From: Isoetes taiwanensis
Lineage: Eukaryota; Streptophyta; Lycopodiopsida; Isoetales; Isoetaceae
DNA: 64,000 bases
Reading direction: 5' to 3'
Assembly (NCBI GenBank): GCA_021234155.1
Contig: JAJEKV010000017.1
Coordinates: 4,314,792 to 4,378,791, forward strand
This document shows positions 32,280 to 43,540 of this stretch, piece by piece. A model generated the notes under the pieces. That model had not been told where the DNA came from. It did not search any database and saw only the letters and a program-made list of their open reading frames with translations. Both the position numbers and the translations under genes were made by a program. How positions within the stretch are numbered: the first letter of the stretch is position 1; each line of letters begins with the position of its first letter.

Positions 32280-33547
32280 ATGGACAAGAACAAGACAAAG
32301 GTCTCCAAGCAAACTCTGAAGTCCTCGGTTCCGATCATGGGAAAATATGACAAAATCAATGGTAACTCTTATAAGAATGCTTTGCTTAATTCTTTGAATT
32401 CTGTTAATGTTGCCCCTGATTCTGCTGAAAGTGGAACTGACACTAATAATGTAGAGGGTATCCTTGATCTCAGTGATATTATCGACAACTCTGCTAATAT
32501 TAGATATATCAATCATGGAATTCTTGTTCATTTCCCTCAAAATTGTCCTCCTATAAGCACTGTGAAGTATTGGATTACCAAATCTCTTTTGGTTCCTATC
32601 CTTTCCATTCTTAAATTGGACAATAAGACCTTCCAGATCATTTGTAAAGAGGAAAAGAATGTCCCTTTGATCCTAACCAGAAAGATCTCCCTCATTTCCG
32701 GATATCCTGTGTATATTATGAAATGGGATCCTCTTTATATTCCAGGGGACTTCTCCACGATTTCTACTACCACCTGGATCTCTTGCTTGAACTTTCCCAT
32801 GGGATGCTGGACAGTCTCTCACCTTAAGGCCATAGCTAGTAGTTTAGGTGAGATCATTCAAATCTCCATACCTCAAACCAACTTCCCCTCTGTCTGTACT
32901 CAAAAGAAAATTTATTCTAACTGGTGGGATTGTATTCCTTGCAAAATCCCTAACAGAGGCATGTTCAATCTCAATATTTCTTACTCTAAAATGCCTTTGG
33001 CTAAAATTTCCCAAACTCCCTTAAAAAGCAGAATAAGGAAATTAGGGTGCAGAAAGATGTGGAAACACATCAATGCAAGCAGGTTTGGAGACCTAAAGCC
33101 AAGCACATAGAAGATAATCATTATATCAAGGCTGAGTGCAGCACTAGCAAAATGGATGTTCAAGAAGAAAATCACAAAACTAGGGTCGACTTCAGTACCA
33201 GTAAAAAGAATCTTCATGGTATGTATTTTCCTGACAGAAGTATCATATTCCAGTTTCCCTCTAAAGTGCTGATCAAAGTTGACCCCATCAACATGAGTAT
33301 CTCTACCCTGGATCTTGGTATTTTAAATGACAATTTTGGTATTTATGAGGAACCCAGGAAGGAAGACTCGGAGGATGACTTTGACTTCCAGGTCAGCAGT
33401 AAGACCTCCACATTGGAAGATGAGGCATGGTCTACAATTAGCAGTAGAAGAAAAAGGGGAAAGAAAACCTCCAAAGATTATACCTTGGGACCTCCAAGAA
33501 GATCCCCAAGAAAGATCCTCCCCCCCACCAATGGATATAAGTCTTAA
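32280..33547 (+). pseudogene. LINE B ORF1, DUF4283-like RNA-binding region, frameshifted
   Basis: MDKNKTKVSKQTLKSS opens a 276-codon frame. Residues ~115-200 have ISGYPVYIMKWDPLY, STTTWISCLNFPMGCW and LKAIASSLGEI, the layout of the DUF4283 nucleic-acid-binding domain of plant L1 ORF1 proteins. Near 33030 the coding sense moves to another frame (EIRVQKDVETHQCKQVW), running acidic then basic to a stop at 33545-33547, 16 bp past the ORF2 start codon. Both copies share this shift. Confidence 0.78.
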
Positions 33548-34739
33548 AGGTATCACTTGGAATATCCAAGGCATCAATTCGAATCTCAAAAGAGGTAGAT
33601 TGAAGGTTTGCCTCACCTCTATGAACCTTGACTTTATTTTTTTTCAAGAGCATAAGATTCATGATGATAATATCAATTCTTTAATTAGAGAAGTTCTGCC
33701 TGCTAACTTTCAGCATTGGTCTCTTAAAGCTAATAATACTTCTACTGGCATCACTATAGCTTGGAATAATAGACTCAATCTTGAGGACATTCAGATGGTT
33801 AATGATAACAGTAGGAGATGGCAGATTGTTGATGGGAAAGTAGGTGACAAAAGGATAGTTTTCATTAATGTATATGCATATCATCAACCCCCTGATAGAG
33901 TTAACCTTTGGAATGTCATAAACAGGAGCTTAGACAGAATCTCCTATGATGAATGCATTCTAGCTGGTGATTTTAATATGGTTACTCATAGTTACATGAG
34001 AAACATCAATTTCAGGTGTCTGACTGATAATGAGTTCTCGAGTTGGAATTCTCTCCTCTCTTCTCACCATCTCTCTCTAGTCAGAGTTACTCCCCATTCC
34101 TACAGTTGGAATGACTATAGAGATAAGCCTGTATGCTGTCTCCATGACAGATTTTATCTTAGTGAATCCCTATGGAATAATAGTTCTAGGGTCACTAATC
34201 TCACCAATTACACTCTCTCTTCCCCTCAGCTCATTAGCATTTGTGGTAATAATGTTCAAAGGAAAAGAAATTCTTATTTTAAGCTGAATATTAATCTTCT
34301 TGAGCAGGATGTTTTTTTTCCAAACCTTCAACAGATCATTTCTCAGGAGGAAAAGCCTACTGGCAACAGGGGATGGATGGATTGGTGGGTAAAAGTATCC
34401 AAAAGGATCAAGAATTGGCTGAAAGTATGGGGAAAGGAAGTTCATAGAAGTAATACTGCCCATCTTCAAGACTTAAGAACCCAGTTAAATTTGGCTCATG
34501 GTCAGCAAAAGGATGACATCAAAATGCAGATAGAAAGAGAAGAGATTAGAATTGCTAGGGGTTGGAGAATCAAGGCAAAGGTGAAGGAGCTCAAGAAAGA
34601 TGAAAGGAGCAACTCAAAATATTTCTTCATCAAAGCTAAAGGCAGAATTAAGAAAAATCATATTTACAACATTCTTTGGGAAGGCAACAATATTGATAAT
34701 GACACAGCTAAAGTGTGCTGCCAGAGATCATTTTTCTAG
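33531..34739 (+). pseudogene. LINE B ORF2 endonuclease domain
   Basis: Starts MDISLKGITWNIQGINSNLK; has the metal/nucleophile motifs of APE-type endonucleases in order: WNIQGI, FFQEHKI, FINVYAYH, ILAGDFNMV and a C-terminal HDRFYLS block. It nicks chromosomal DNA for target-primed reverse transcription. The frame is open to 34739, where a frameshift separates it from RT. It overlaps the end of ORF1 by ~17 bp. Confidence 0.88.
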
Positions 34740-36057
34740 GATTATGGGAACTGAGGAAGATATTTGTAGAGAGGACATTGAGAATTTTGTGCATATCTAG
34801 CAGAAAGTTACTAATCAGATGAATGATAGATTATCCAGACCTTTTTTTTATGAGGAGATGCTCAAGGTTCTTCAGGAAATGGAGAATGGTAAGACTCCAG
34901 GCCCTGATGGCCTCCCAGCTGAGTTTTTTAAGAAATCTTGGGAAATTCTGGGTAAGGATATAGTCTCCTTGGCCAATGAGTTCTTGACTATTAAGCAACT
35001 GGACTGCAGAATTAATACAAGTTTGATTGCTCTCATCCCGAAAATTGAGCTTCCAATCACCTTCTCTGATTATAGACCTATCTCCCTGACCAATGTGGTT
35101 TATAAGTTAATTACAGGCACCATTGCAGCAAAGCTCAAGCCCATCCTGGAGGAGGTCATCAGCAACACTCAAAGTGCCTATCTTAGGTAAAGGTATATTC
35201 TAGACAATGTGGCTGCAGCATCTTTAGGCATCTCCTGGGCCAAAGAATCCAACCAGTCAATTGACCTTCTTAAATTAGACATCACAAAGGCCTTTGACAC
35301 GGTAAGTTGGGATTTTTTATGCTGGTGCTGCAAGAAACTGGGATTCTCTGATAATGTTATTTCTGTTTTCCTAGCTATTCTTAAGAATTCCAGATCTGCT
35401 GTCCTAATCAATGGTGAATGCAGTCCTTTTTTTGATATCAAAAGAGGGGTCAAGCAAGGCTGCCCTCTTGCACCTTTTTTGTTTTTAATTGTGATGGAAG
35501 GACTAAATAGTAACTTCAAGAGGGCAAAAGATCTCCATTCAATCAAGGGACTCGGTCTTCCCTCCCAGGAAGCAAATGAGATCCTTAATGTCCACTTTGC
35601 AGATGATACTTTCTTATTCCTTCATTTGGAGGCTCGATCCATTCAGAACACTCAAGCTATCTTGGAGGACTTTGGAAAATGCTCAGGATGCAAAATTAAC
35701 CCCAACAAGACCAAGTTAATCTCAAGGCATCAAGAAGAGGGTGAGCATGCAACTGCAAACATGGGATGTATGTATCTCTCCCCTAGCACTAAAACGAAAA
35801 TTCTAGGCATTCCTTATGCTATTAGAATTAATGCATGTGACCTTTGGGAGGACCTGCTAGATAAATTCTACAGAAAGGTTGACTCCCTTAATTCTAAATT
35901 TTTATCTAAAAATGGAAGAGCCATTCTGGCAAATTTAGTCATTTCTTCCTCTCAGGTCTACCAATCCTCCATTATTATGGCACCTAAGAAGGTATTGGCT
36001 AAAATGCAAGGTATCATTGGAAGGTTTATTGCAGGTGGATCTAGCAGGAGGTGCTAG
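34740..36057 (+). pseudogene. LINE B ORF2 reverse transcriptase
   Basis: RT blocks: MENGKTPGPDGLPAEFFK, SLIALIPKIE with DYRPISLTNVVYKLI, a stop at 35188, then motif A LLKLDITKAFDTVSW, motif B RGVKQGCPLAPFLF, motif C VHFADDTFLFL (FADD at 35596-35607), and the thumb-like TKTKILGIPYAI. Catalytic Asp residues are kept. At least three breaks (near 34720, 34798, 35188) and a frame end at 36055 inactivate it. Confidence 0.9.
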
Positions 36058-37170
36058 GTCCCTATCTCTATGGATGAATGATGCAAGCATAAAAGTAAGG
36101 GGGGTCGGAGTTATCAATATCGAGAAGCAGGCCACTGCTCTGGCTGCAAAATATTTCTTCAGGGCCTGCAACAACCAGATCAACCACCCTGTGAGTGTTC
36201 TCATCTCCCATTATATTGAAAAGTGTCATCCCTTTGGCTGGAGAAACTTCAAAATGCAGCTGCCTCACAGCATCTACTTTGATTTTACTGTCCCTGCCAC
36301 CATGCCTTTGATTATCAAGAAATGGATTAGAGCATGGCTAAAGGTGAGAGGTATGTACACATGGAAAGAAGGGCTTTCTCAGGACCAGCCTATTTTTTGG
36401 AGTCCCTCTCTAATTTTAGATGATCCGAATATGTGTTTAGCCACTAATTTTCCTAAGTTAACCAAACAGTGGACTAATAGAGGCATAATTTATATAAGGG
36501 ACATTATTGATGATTTTGATTATCAGGAATCTACCCTTAGAGATCTGGGAGAAGACTCCAGGCAGCTTTTCAATAGTATTTCTCAGAGATTGGCAATTGG
36601 AGAATGGCATGATACTAATGAGTTTTGGCATATCAATGGCTTTTGTGGATACAGAGTTAATCTGGCTTACAGGTATCTCAACAGGCACCAAGAAATATCC
36701 ATTCATATGAAATGGAATATTGATCCTGACAGGGTTTTCAGAAATTTGACCTTCATGTGGAAAAGTCCTATTCATCCAAAAATCAAGGCATTCATGTGGC
36801 GGCTTTGGCATAAAGCCCTTGCTACCAACAGAAAGAGGTGGAGGCTCAACATGTCTAATTCTGACATCTGTGTTAGATGTTTGCAGGATCAGGAAAATGA
36901 AGAACATTTGTTTAAAAATTGCCTATGGGCAGAATGGACTCTGGAGTTAGCAGAAACTGAGCTCAACATTCCTGGTTTAGCCAATATGCAAGCTATTGAA
37001 TTTTTTTCCCTGCCAACCCAGTTGAATGGAGGAGATATATTCTCCTATGGAGAATGTGGAAGGGAAGAAATGCCTTGATTTTCAAGGATGAAATCATTTG
37101 GCCCATTGCCATAATTAAACAAGCCCAATATGACATAAATTGGGTTTTGGAAGTTTATGGTAATCAGAAT
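36017..37170 (+). pseudogene. LINE B ORF2 C-terminus with zf-RVT motif
   Basis: After a frame overlap with RT, the sequence reads GVINIEKQATALAAKYFFRA, PIHPKIKAFMWRLWHKALAT and ICVRCLQDQENEEHLFKNC: the C-x2-C...H-x4-C of the zf-RVT domain. A frameshift near 37060 leads to KGRNALIFKDEIIWP and a stop at ~37171. This region likely binds RNA during insertion. Confidence 0.85.
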
Positions 37171-37766
37171 TAAGGTTCTATTCTATTCTTTAATGCCTGT
37201 TTTCTTCTCGTCTGCAGGAAATACTCTGATCAGGTTTAAAAGGCTGAGATGGAAAAGGATGAATCTCCATGCGAATGCTTTATGGCTTACTCAGTTCGGA
37301 GTCGAGGTACCTAATGAACACGGAGAGGAATGTTAATGCAACTGCGCCTGCACCTCCTACTTTGATGAGAAAAGATACATTCTATGCACTGCAAAAGACA
37401 AAAAGGACAGATTCAATCCTGGGAAGGCTCATCTGTGCAAATGCCCCTATTGCCTGTTTATTGTAGCTAATAAGGGGATGGGAAGAAAGGATCATTCTCG
37501 AAGGGAGCCTAAGAAAAGAAGATTTTCGGGTGAATACTGATCACCATGCTAATCTTGGAACCAGTTGCTTTGCTATTTTGAGCTATCAGGAACTTTTTTA
37601 TTCTATTTTGGATTTGGATAGTTCTGTTTTTATCAGGGTTCCGAACCTACCCTTTCCTAAAGGTTCCTTTCAAAAAAGCTTCTAAAAGCTTTGTATGTAA
37701 CTTTTACCATACGGATTTTCAATATACTTTAGCCTTCAATTAAAAAAAAAAGGGTTAGCTAGAAGC

Positions 37767-38171
37767 TCAAGTATCTACACACTAACCAGTATCCAGGCTA
37801 GATGTTGTTGTCTCTCAAGGTCTCCATCTCACTGACTGGAACAAGGTTGAACAAGCTGCTGCTACTCCACCAAATCTCCAAATCGATTTGGGGCAAAATT
37901 AGGATGGAGCCCCAATTTGGTTGAACCCTAGATTAGCAAGTCCATTAGGCCAATCGATTTGGGCCAAGTGGCACTTGCTTAACTAGCCTAATTAATAATA
38001 ATTAACTATATAATTAGTTATTAATTAGCTAAGATGGCAAATTAGCTTAATTAATTAATGTAATTTTAGCATAGCTAAATTTAACCCTTTTGATCTATTT
38101 TATGATGACTAAAATATCCTTGGTGACGTGTCATGGTATTTGTATGTATAGCATATAAATACGTGGAATGT
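37767..38171 (-). repeat. 5' LTR of the gypsy element, second part
   Basis: Resumes after the LINE B target-site duplication with TCAAGTATCTACACACTAAC and matches the left LTR through CAAATCGATTTGGGG to ACGTGGAATGTC. The last bases (left: GTCACA) are not preserved, so the outer edge is approximate. Confidence 0.85.
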
Positions 38172-38737
38172 CTGTCTAAAAGTCTAGAGTGTAAGGCCAG
38201 TGCTATGTTTATGCCTTGTATTTGGATGCATGTAATGTCTTGATTTATAGTGCATATATTGAATGGTTACAGTCCTATTGTGGTCGATAATCAATTTTTT
38301 TTCTAGGCATATGTAATTGTGTTACATTGATGCACTTGAATATTCGTGCCACCAAAGCACTCATCGTGGTCGTCCCTCTTCATCGTCTCTTCTATGTGGT
38401 TCAATGGGTAACTACCAACGTTCTACCTTGCATTGATGAGATGGCAATGTCACCGATGTGGACAACATTGTGTTGTCTATTGTTGATAATCTCTGGTATT
38501 TTAGAAGTGTGCGATGGAGTTTGATGTTGGCATTGGAGTTGATTGGATCTTGAAGTTAAAGAGTTTATGGCGATTGATGTGGGAATTAATGTGGGTTAAG
38601 GTGAAGCTGAGGTGCTTGTTTCTTGGAATTTTGGTTAGCAAGAGTCTAATTCATGCTTAATATGGGTGTGTGAGATTGAGGTTGATGGATGCTATAAATT
38701 TGTATATTATGGAGATTTTTTCTATTGTTAAACCCCT

Positions 38738-39655
38738 CCTCTCATTTTTTTTGGAAGGACGACATGTATATTCATCATTAAATCGTGAAAATAAATACAT
38801 AAGTCCGAGATATAAGTTTGAAACCTAGAGGGAAAAACAATCGCTCTGTGTAAAGCTACCTGGGTGCCTTAGATAATCTATATACAGAAGGAACATCTGA
38901 TTCTAATTCTAAATCAGCTATGTGAACTCCTAGAGCTCATTTTCGCCGAGCTGGCTTCTTAAGTGAAACATGTGTCCAAACATCATTCTGACTCTTAACT
39001 TGCCCACTGCACTGGGCAAACCCAACTTCACTGAAGGCAATATAGAACAATTGGAAGAGAAGATATTGGAGCTTCCACCTGCACAAAATGAAGTGTGATG
39101 CCACAACCACCATACTAGATGCTATACTATCTTGCACACGATGGGATTACCGTGTGATAAATGGTATAGTCAATCATCGATGACATTGTCATTGAAGACA
39201 CCTTAGATAAAGAGGATACAAGAGGAGATACCAAGATCGGGGAAGAATCACTGAAGGATAAACAAAGACTTTTGAAGACGAGGGAACAAGTGAAGGGTGG
39301 AAGATGAAATAGGTGAAGTCATTAGGAACAGAATAGTAGAAGTTGGAGACACGTAATATTTAATATGGAATGGAGGACTAGCAGATGAAAATGTATGATG
39401 AATTTGGAACATAGATGAAAGTTCTGAACCATTTAACAAAGTCAAAGTTAACGTCTTGTCATAATTGCCACTTTTAACTATGAAACTGCCTAGGATAGAG
39501 TGGTCAATTGAAATAGAGCACATATGTGAAGCCCATCAAGAATAGAGTGGGAAATGTACATGCCCAACCCATTTGCAATAGAGACTAAGAAAACATATGC
39601 ACTAATAAATTAAGGATAGAGAACCAACATGGCATTTTAAGAGCTGAAACCATAC
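38738..39655. other. Region with possible retroposon tail, otherwise unrecognised
   Basis: Begins with a T run followed by GGAAGGACGACATG, similar in layout to the 3' end of LINE C (T run, GAAGAACGACAAAC), so a truncated minus-strand retroposon is possible. The rest shows no recognisable protein. Confidence 0.4.
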
Positions 39656-40110
39656 CTGATACAGAAGATATCTAATGCCCATAGGATCCACTGCTTGAGA
39701 GACTAATGTCTCCACAGGATCAGCGCTATTGAACATGATCAAATTGAAATTCTTACCTAACTTCTTCGCGGACTCATATGCAGGCAGACTAAGATGTGCG
39801 AGATGCTGAGGAAGCCATCGCATCAATCTCCTGAAATTGAGAAAGCCACCAATATAATAACCAATAACAGAGTGAACAACTAAGTTCTTTATGCATTTAA
39901 CATGAGATTTATGATTTATCTCAACCAAGGGCACCTCAGAGGTTGTGATATAAGAGCTACAATTTGCCTGGTGAAAAACATCATCTTGAGGGGGTTCTGA
40001 ACCAAGTTGATGCTGCTTTGGCTTAAGCACATTTAGAATAGAAGATAACTCTTTCTTACTTGCAGAGGATAAAATCTCAAGTGCAGCATCAATCCGAGCT
40101 AGTCGTATAG
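39656..40110 (-). CDS. Coding-like exon of unknown function
   Basis: An open minus-strand segment of ~148 codons ends at a CAG/GTATGG donor (39656). It reads IDAALEILSSASKKELSSIL, later RRLMRWLPQHLAHLSLPAYE, FNLIMFNSADPVETLVSQAV and GIRYLLYQ. Composition is that of a soluble host protein, not a transposon. No start codon context or partner exon was found, and its upstream side runs toward the inverted-repeat arm at 40258. Likely an exon or fragment of a host gene. I do not recognise the family. Confidence 0.4.
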
Positions 40111-40257
40111 AACAAAAAGTATATTTATGAATCCAATTGGAGAAACATACTCGGGAGACCTTCTATACATAATATGAACCTTGCCAATCTCGAGGAGCAA
40201 CAAACTTGGAAGAAAATCTTTGGAAAGCAACAGACCTATCGGGTAAAGACTGTTTGG

Positions 40258-41375
40258 CTTCCATTCTAGAATGGGGCTCGCATGAAAACAACCAAAAACC
40301 TCCCGATAGATAGGCTTCTCATTCATCTCAGCAGATTTTCTACAATGGTGGATAGTGGGTAGCTGCACACATGCGAACTACCTACGAAAAAATAAAGGGA
40401 ATGTCCAATTATATAATTTGGACCCCATAAAATACAATGCTAATAGATGTTTGGCTTGTGTACCTGCCGAAAGCCTATTACCGGGATTAAAAAACCCCGC
40501 CCTTTCGGGTTTTCGAGGAAAAACCCTAGTGATAAGCCTTCAGCAAGGGGCTTGGACAAACGTAAGGGCGGTGAATTCGCCCCCAAAACCACGAATGGAG
40601 AAGTCGGCCGCCGCCGCCGCCAACCCAACTGCACATCACCACCAACACTAGAAAAAATGTGACAAAACAAACCTCCCAAAGTGGAGGGGCTGATCACCCG
40701 TGCCACGCGACAATAAATAAAAACCTCTTCAAATAGAGGGGTTAGCACGCGCGTGCCGGCGACAAATACATTAAACAAAGAAGGGGGGGAGGGTGGATCC
40801 AAAGAAAAGAGAATAAGGTACTGCTGAGAGAGAAGAGGAAGCGCCGATGAGACGTTGATGAAGAACCTCGCCTAATATAGCGAACTCCCAACCAGAGAAG
40901 GCATGCACCGCATGCATGCATGCAAGACATGCATGCTCGCCTCATTCTAGAATTTCGATCCGATGGCTCGGATCGATGGGATTTTAGAATGGGGCTCGCA
41001 TGAAAACAACCAAAACCTCCCCGAATAGAAGAGAACTTCCTTATCAAACGGGATTGATCGAGGACGAAGGTCAAAGGATTATGGCTAAAGAAGAGGCAAG
41101 GCCGAGAAAGGACATGCCACAACATGAAAGAAACGCCAAATTGGTCAATCCAAGCAGGGAGAAGCCCCTCCCCTGCATGGGTTCAAAGAAAAGAGAATAA
41201 GGTACTGCTGAGAGAGAAGAGGAAGCGCCGATGAGACGTTGATGAAGAACCTCGCCTAATATAGCGAACTCCCAACCAGAGAAGGCATGCACCGCATGCA
41301 TGCATGCATGCAAGACATGCATGCTCGCCCCATTCTAGAATTTCGATCCGATGGCTCGGATTGATGGGATAGTTG
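40258..41375 (-). repeat. ~1.1-kb inverted-repeat arm, left
   Basis: Mirror image of 46830-47976. Matching landmarks from outside in: CTCGCATGAAAACAAC, CATTCATCTCAGCAG, CTACAATGG, AGTGGGTAGCTGCACA, GGGATTAAAAAACC, CCCTTTCGG, AAGGGGCTTGGACAA, GTGCCACGCGAC; then a module with CATGCATG tracts and a palindrome (40798-40990); a linker (40991-41185); a second module (41186-41370). The order is the same in the other arm. Identity looks like roughly 75-80% by eye. Confidence 0.85.
40956..40975. promoter_or_regulatory. Palindrome CGATCCGATGGCTCGGATCG (left module 1)
   Basis: Near-perfect palindrome with 8-base arms, next to the CATGCATG tract (40905-40937) and, on the minus strand, an AT-rich TATA-like box near 40875. 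The second left module has the same at 41344-41363 with one change. Its job is unknown; the layout resembles a promoter or a transposase-binding site. Confidence 0.6.
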
Positions 41376-41829
41376 TAGAAGGTCCAGCATGATCTGAAGA
41401 TCTCTCTAAAGGTGGAAAATTGGGAGATGAATCACCATCTTGTAGGAGCCAAAATATTAACATGAACAGAAGAAAAAGCATGCTCAACACCACAAGACAA
41501 GTTAATCTGCATCCAGCCACTAGAAGATGGAACTACTAACATCGCCATAGTTATCAAAAGAGGGCCAAAATTGATAAGCCCAAATTTGACACTTAATCCA
41601 GAATAGAACTGCAACAAAACCTACACTTTTGGAAAGAACCCTAGACGAGCTTTCCAAAGAGCCAAAGAATGCGAAAAACGGAGAGCAGGTGCAAAAGTTA
41701 TATCAAAACCTAGCTTCTTTGTTCACCGCCATATTCAAAAGCGCCTCCTTCTTAGGAGGGCCATCTCTTTCCTCATTTATTGCTGACAGAATGGGTGATT
41801 AAAAAAAAAAAAAATTAATGAAGCTATAG
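41376..41829. other. Spacer inside the inverted-repeat pair, mostly unrecognised
   Basis: Contains weak minus-strand open frames and, near its right end (41780-41829), the start of a ~345-bp repeat copy and a 14-base A run. No recognised gene. Confidence 0.45.
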
Positions 41830-43540
41830 ATTTTTTTTTTTTTTTTTTTTTTTGAAGAACGACAAACTTTATTGAAACAGCAAGCCAAAAGCCATATACA
41901 AATGTAGAGGCGGGAATAAAATTTCAGAGGATAATCATGATCCACTGAATAGAACCACCAGCCTATGCATAAGACAACACATTCAAATAGGACTCAACTA
42001 TCAACTGCCGCTAAGGTGAGCAAGCTTAAGAACAATGGTAGGCCATAGCGATTCTAGCTTGTGCGTCCTGGAGGACTACTGCAGGGGGAATATCCAAACC
42101 CTGAAAGATACACAATCTTCTGTGCTTCCAGATGGATCACAGCAACCATCCGGATGCCAAATGAAATGCTTGACTCTGCACCTTATTCAAGTATCCGGAT
42201 AAATAGCCAGAAGCACTTGCTGACTTGTCAATGTCACATGAAAAAGAGAGAGCAGCCAAGACCAAATAGGCTGGAGATGATCACATAAAAAGAAACAATG
42301 CTCAATGGTCTCATCCTTGCACAGTGGGCAGAGTGCTGACACTCGAGGATCAAATCTATGGGCAAGCACATTCACCCGAGGGCATCTGTGAAGAATCTGC
42401 CACCAAAGCACAGCCACCTTAGGATGGAGTAATTTATCCCAAGCCCAAGTCCACATACGTCTCCAACTAGGAGGTGAGAGCTGAAGGGCCCACTTAGTGG
42501 ATGGCGGAAGGATATCACCATTGACAAGCAGCCTATAGATAGAGTTCACCAGCCTATGCTCGTGAACATTCTGGTGGGAAATCCACATGCACCCTTCGAT
42601 AGCTAGCAACCTTTTGCCAAATAGGTCTATCCCATCGAGACAATAAGAATTTTGTTTGAAAGAGTTGCCAAGTCGCTAACTAGCCAGAATCATACCAAGC
42701 TGCAACAGTTAAGATCCCTGCTAACCTCCAGATACCGCTGAGTTAATGGATGAACAGAGGCACAAAGTGGGAGATTATTTTCCACAGGTATCCACCAACA
42801 AGGGCACTCAACCGATGACATGCAACAAGATCAATATGTAATAAGGTCCGTACTGTCTCCCAAGACTCCAGTAAGCCTTTAAAAAAAGGGGAAGCATTAG
42901 GAAAAGGGCATAGCTGATAAAAGAGACTCCAAGGAAGAAGAGATTTTAACGAAGCTTTCCCAAAAGGAACACAATGACCAAGTGACTGCTTCACCAACTG
43001 CACTCCAGGTGAGTCAACCATATCCTTAAGGATCCTCCAAATGAACTTAGAAATCAGAATCTTACTCTGTAGATGGAAGTCTGTCATACCCAAACCACCT
43101 GCAAATTTTGGCCTAGTGCATTTGGACCATGCAATCTTGACCACAAAGATGCTCCTCATCCCACCCCAAATAAAATTACTTAACAATGGTAACAATCACA
43201 TGAAATTTTGACTGGAAGCCGTAAGGGCGAGGGCCATATAGATGTGGGAATTACTTAAAACATGCTTACCAACAGCTTATTCACTACCAGAGAGAGCTTA
43301 GCAGTATTCCACCAAAACAAATGCTTTCGCAACCCTTCTATGATAATATCCCAAGTATCGGAGGGAGAAATATGAATTCCCACAGGAATACCAAGAAGTT
43401 TAGTAGCCTTCCCATGAGGAAGCACCTTCCAAGGAAAATCAGCAACACAAGAGGGCACAACCCCATCAAGCGTCCATAATGCAGAACACTTTGGCCAACC
43501 AACAAGAACTCCAGATGCTAAAGAGAAAGTATCAAGAAGA
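41830..43540 (-). mobile_element. 5'-truncated L1-type LINE 'LINE C'
   Basis: Minus-strand fragment ending in a ~24-base poly-A tail (T run 41830-41853). Frames in order: KATKLLGIPVGIHISPSDTW (RT end), SNFIWGGMRSIFVVKIAWSK with KFAGGLGMTDFHLQSKILIS, then zf-RVT block HPKVAVLWWQILHRCPRVNV and CPLCKDETIEHCFFLC (C-x2-C-x7-H-x4-C). Only the last third of ORF2 remains. GAAGCTA occurs on both sides (before the T run and at ~43543), a likely short target-site duplication, and the element splits a ~345-bp repeat copy. Confidence 0.87.

Larger units (their letters stand above)
22161..35003. repeat. Segmental duplication, left copy
   Basis: Bases 22161-26966 match 55057-59882, and 30886-35003 match 59883-64000, in the same orientation and at very high identity. 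The left copy additionally has 26967-30885 between the two matching parts. The match starts sharply at CTAGACACCACTACTCC in both copies. Its right end is not seen because the right copy runs off the window. LINE A, the DUF7869 piece and LINE B below are all inside it. Confidence 0.95.
30751..37750 (+). mobile_element. L1-type LINE 'LINE B', near full length, inserted in the LTR
   Basis: A ~7.0-kb plus-strand non-LTR element: 5' UTR, ORF1 with a DUF4283-like domain, ORF2 with endonuclease, RT and zinc-binding C-terminus, a ~150-bp 3' UTR region and a short A tail. It is flanked by AAGGGTTAGCTAGAAGC (30734-30750 and 37750-37766), a 17-bp target-site duplication that is single in the other LTR. 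The start at GAGGACGAGG suggests a complete 5' end. ORF1 and ORF2 carry stops and frameshifts, so it is inactive now. Confidence 0.93.
18665..38171 (-). mobile_element. Ty3/gypsy chromovirus, minus strand, with nested insertions
   Basis: Full LTR retrotransposon frame reading right to left: 5' LTR (30420-38171, split by LINE B), primer-binding site, leader, gag, zinc knuckle, protease, RT linker, then after an intruding block (21303-26888) the integrase C-terminus with chromodomain, a polypurine tract and the 3' LTR (18665-20182). LTR ends are TGTGA...TCACA on the element's own strand, clearly so for the left LTR. The inner RT catalytic region is absent and several frames are shifted, so the element cannot be autonomous. 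A target-site duplication could not be fixed because the outer end of the right LTR is degraded. Confidence 0.88.

Noticed and set aside
31986-32540. 184-codon minus-strand frame across LINE B ORF1 (also 60981-61535)
   Set aside because: It is antisense to a clear DUF4283-type ORF1 and has no family-like motifs; it repeats only because LINE B is duplicated.
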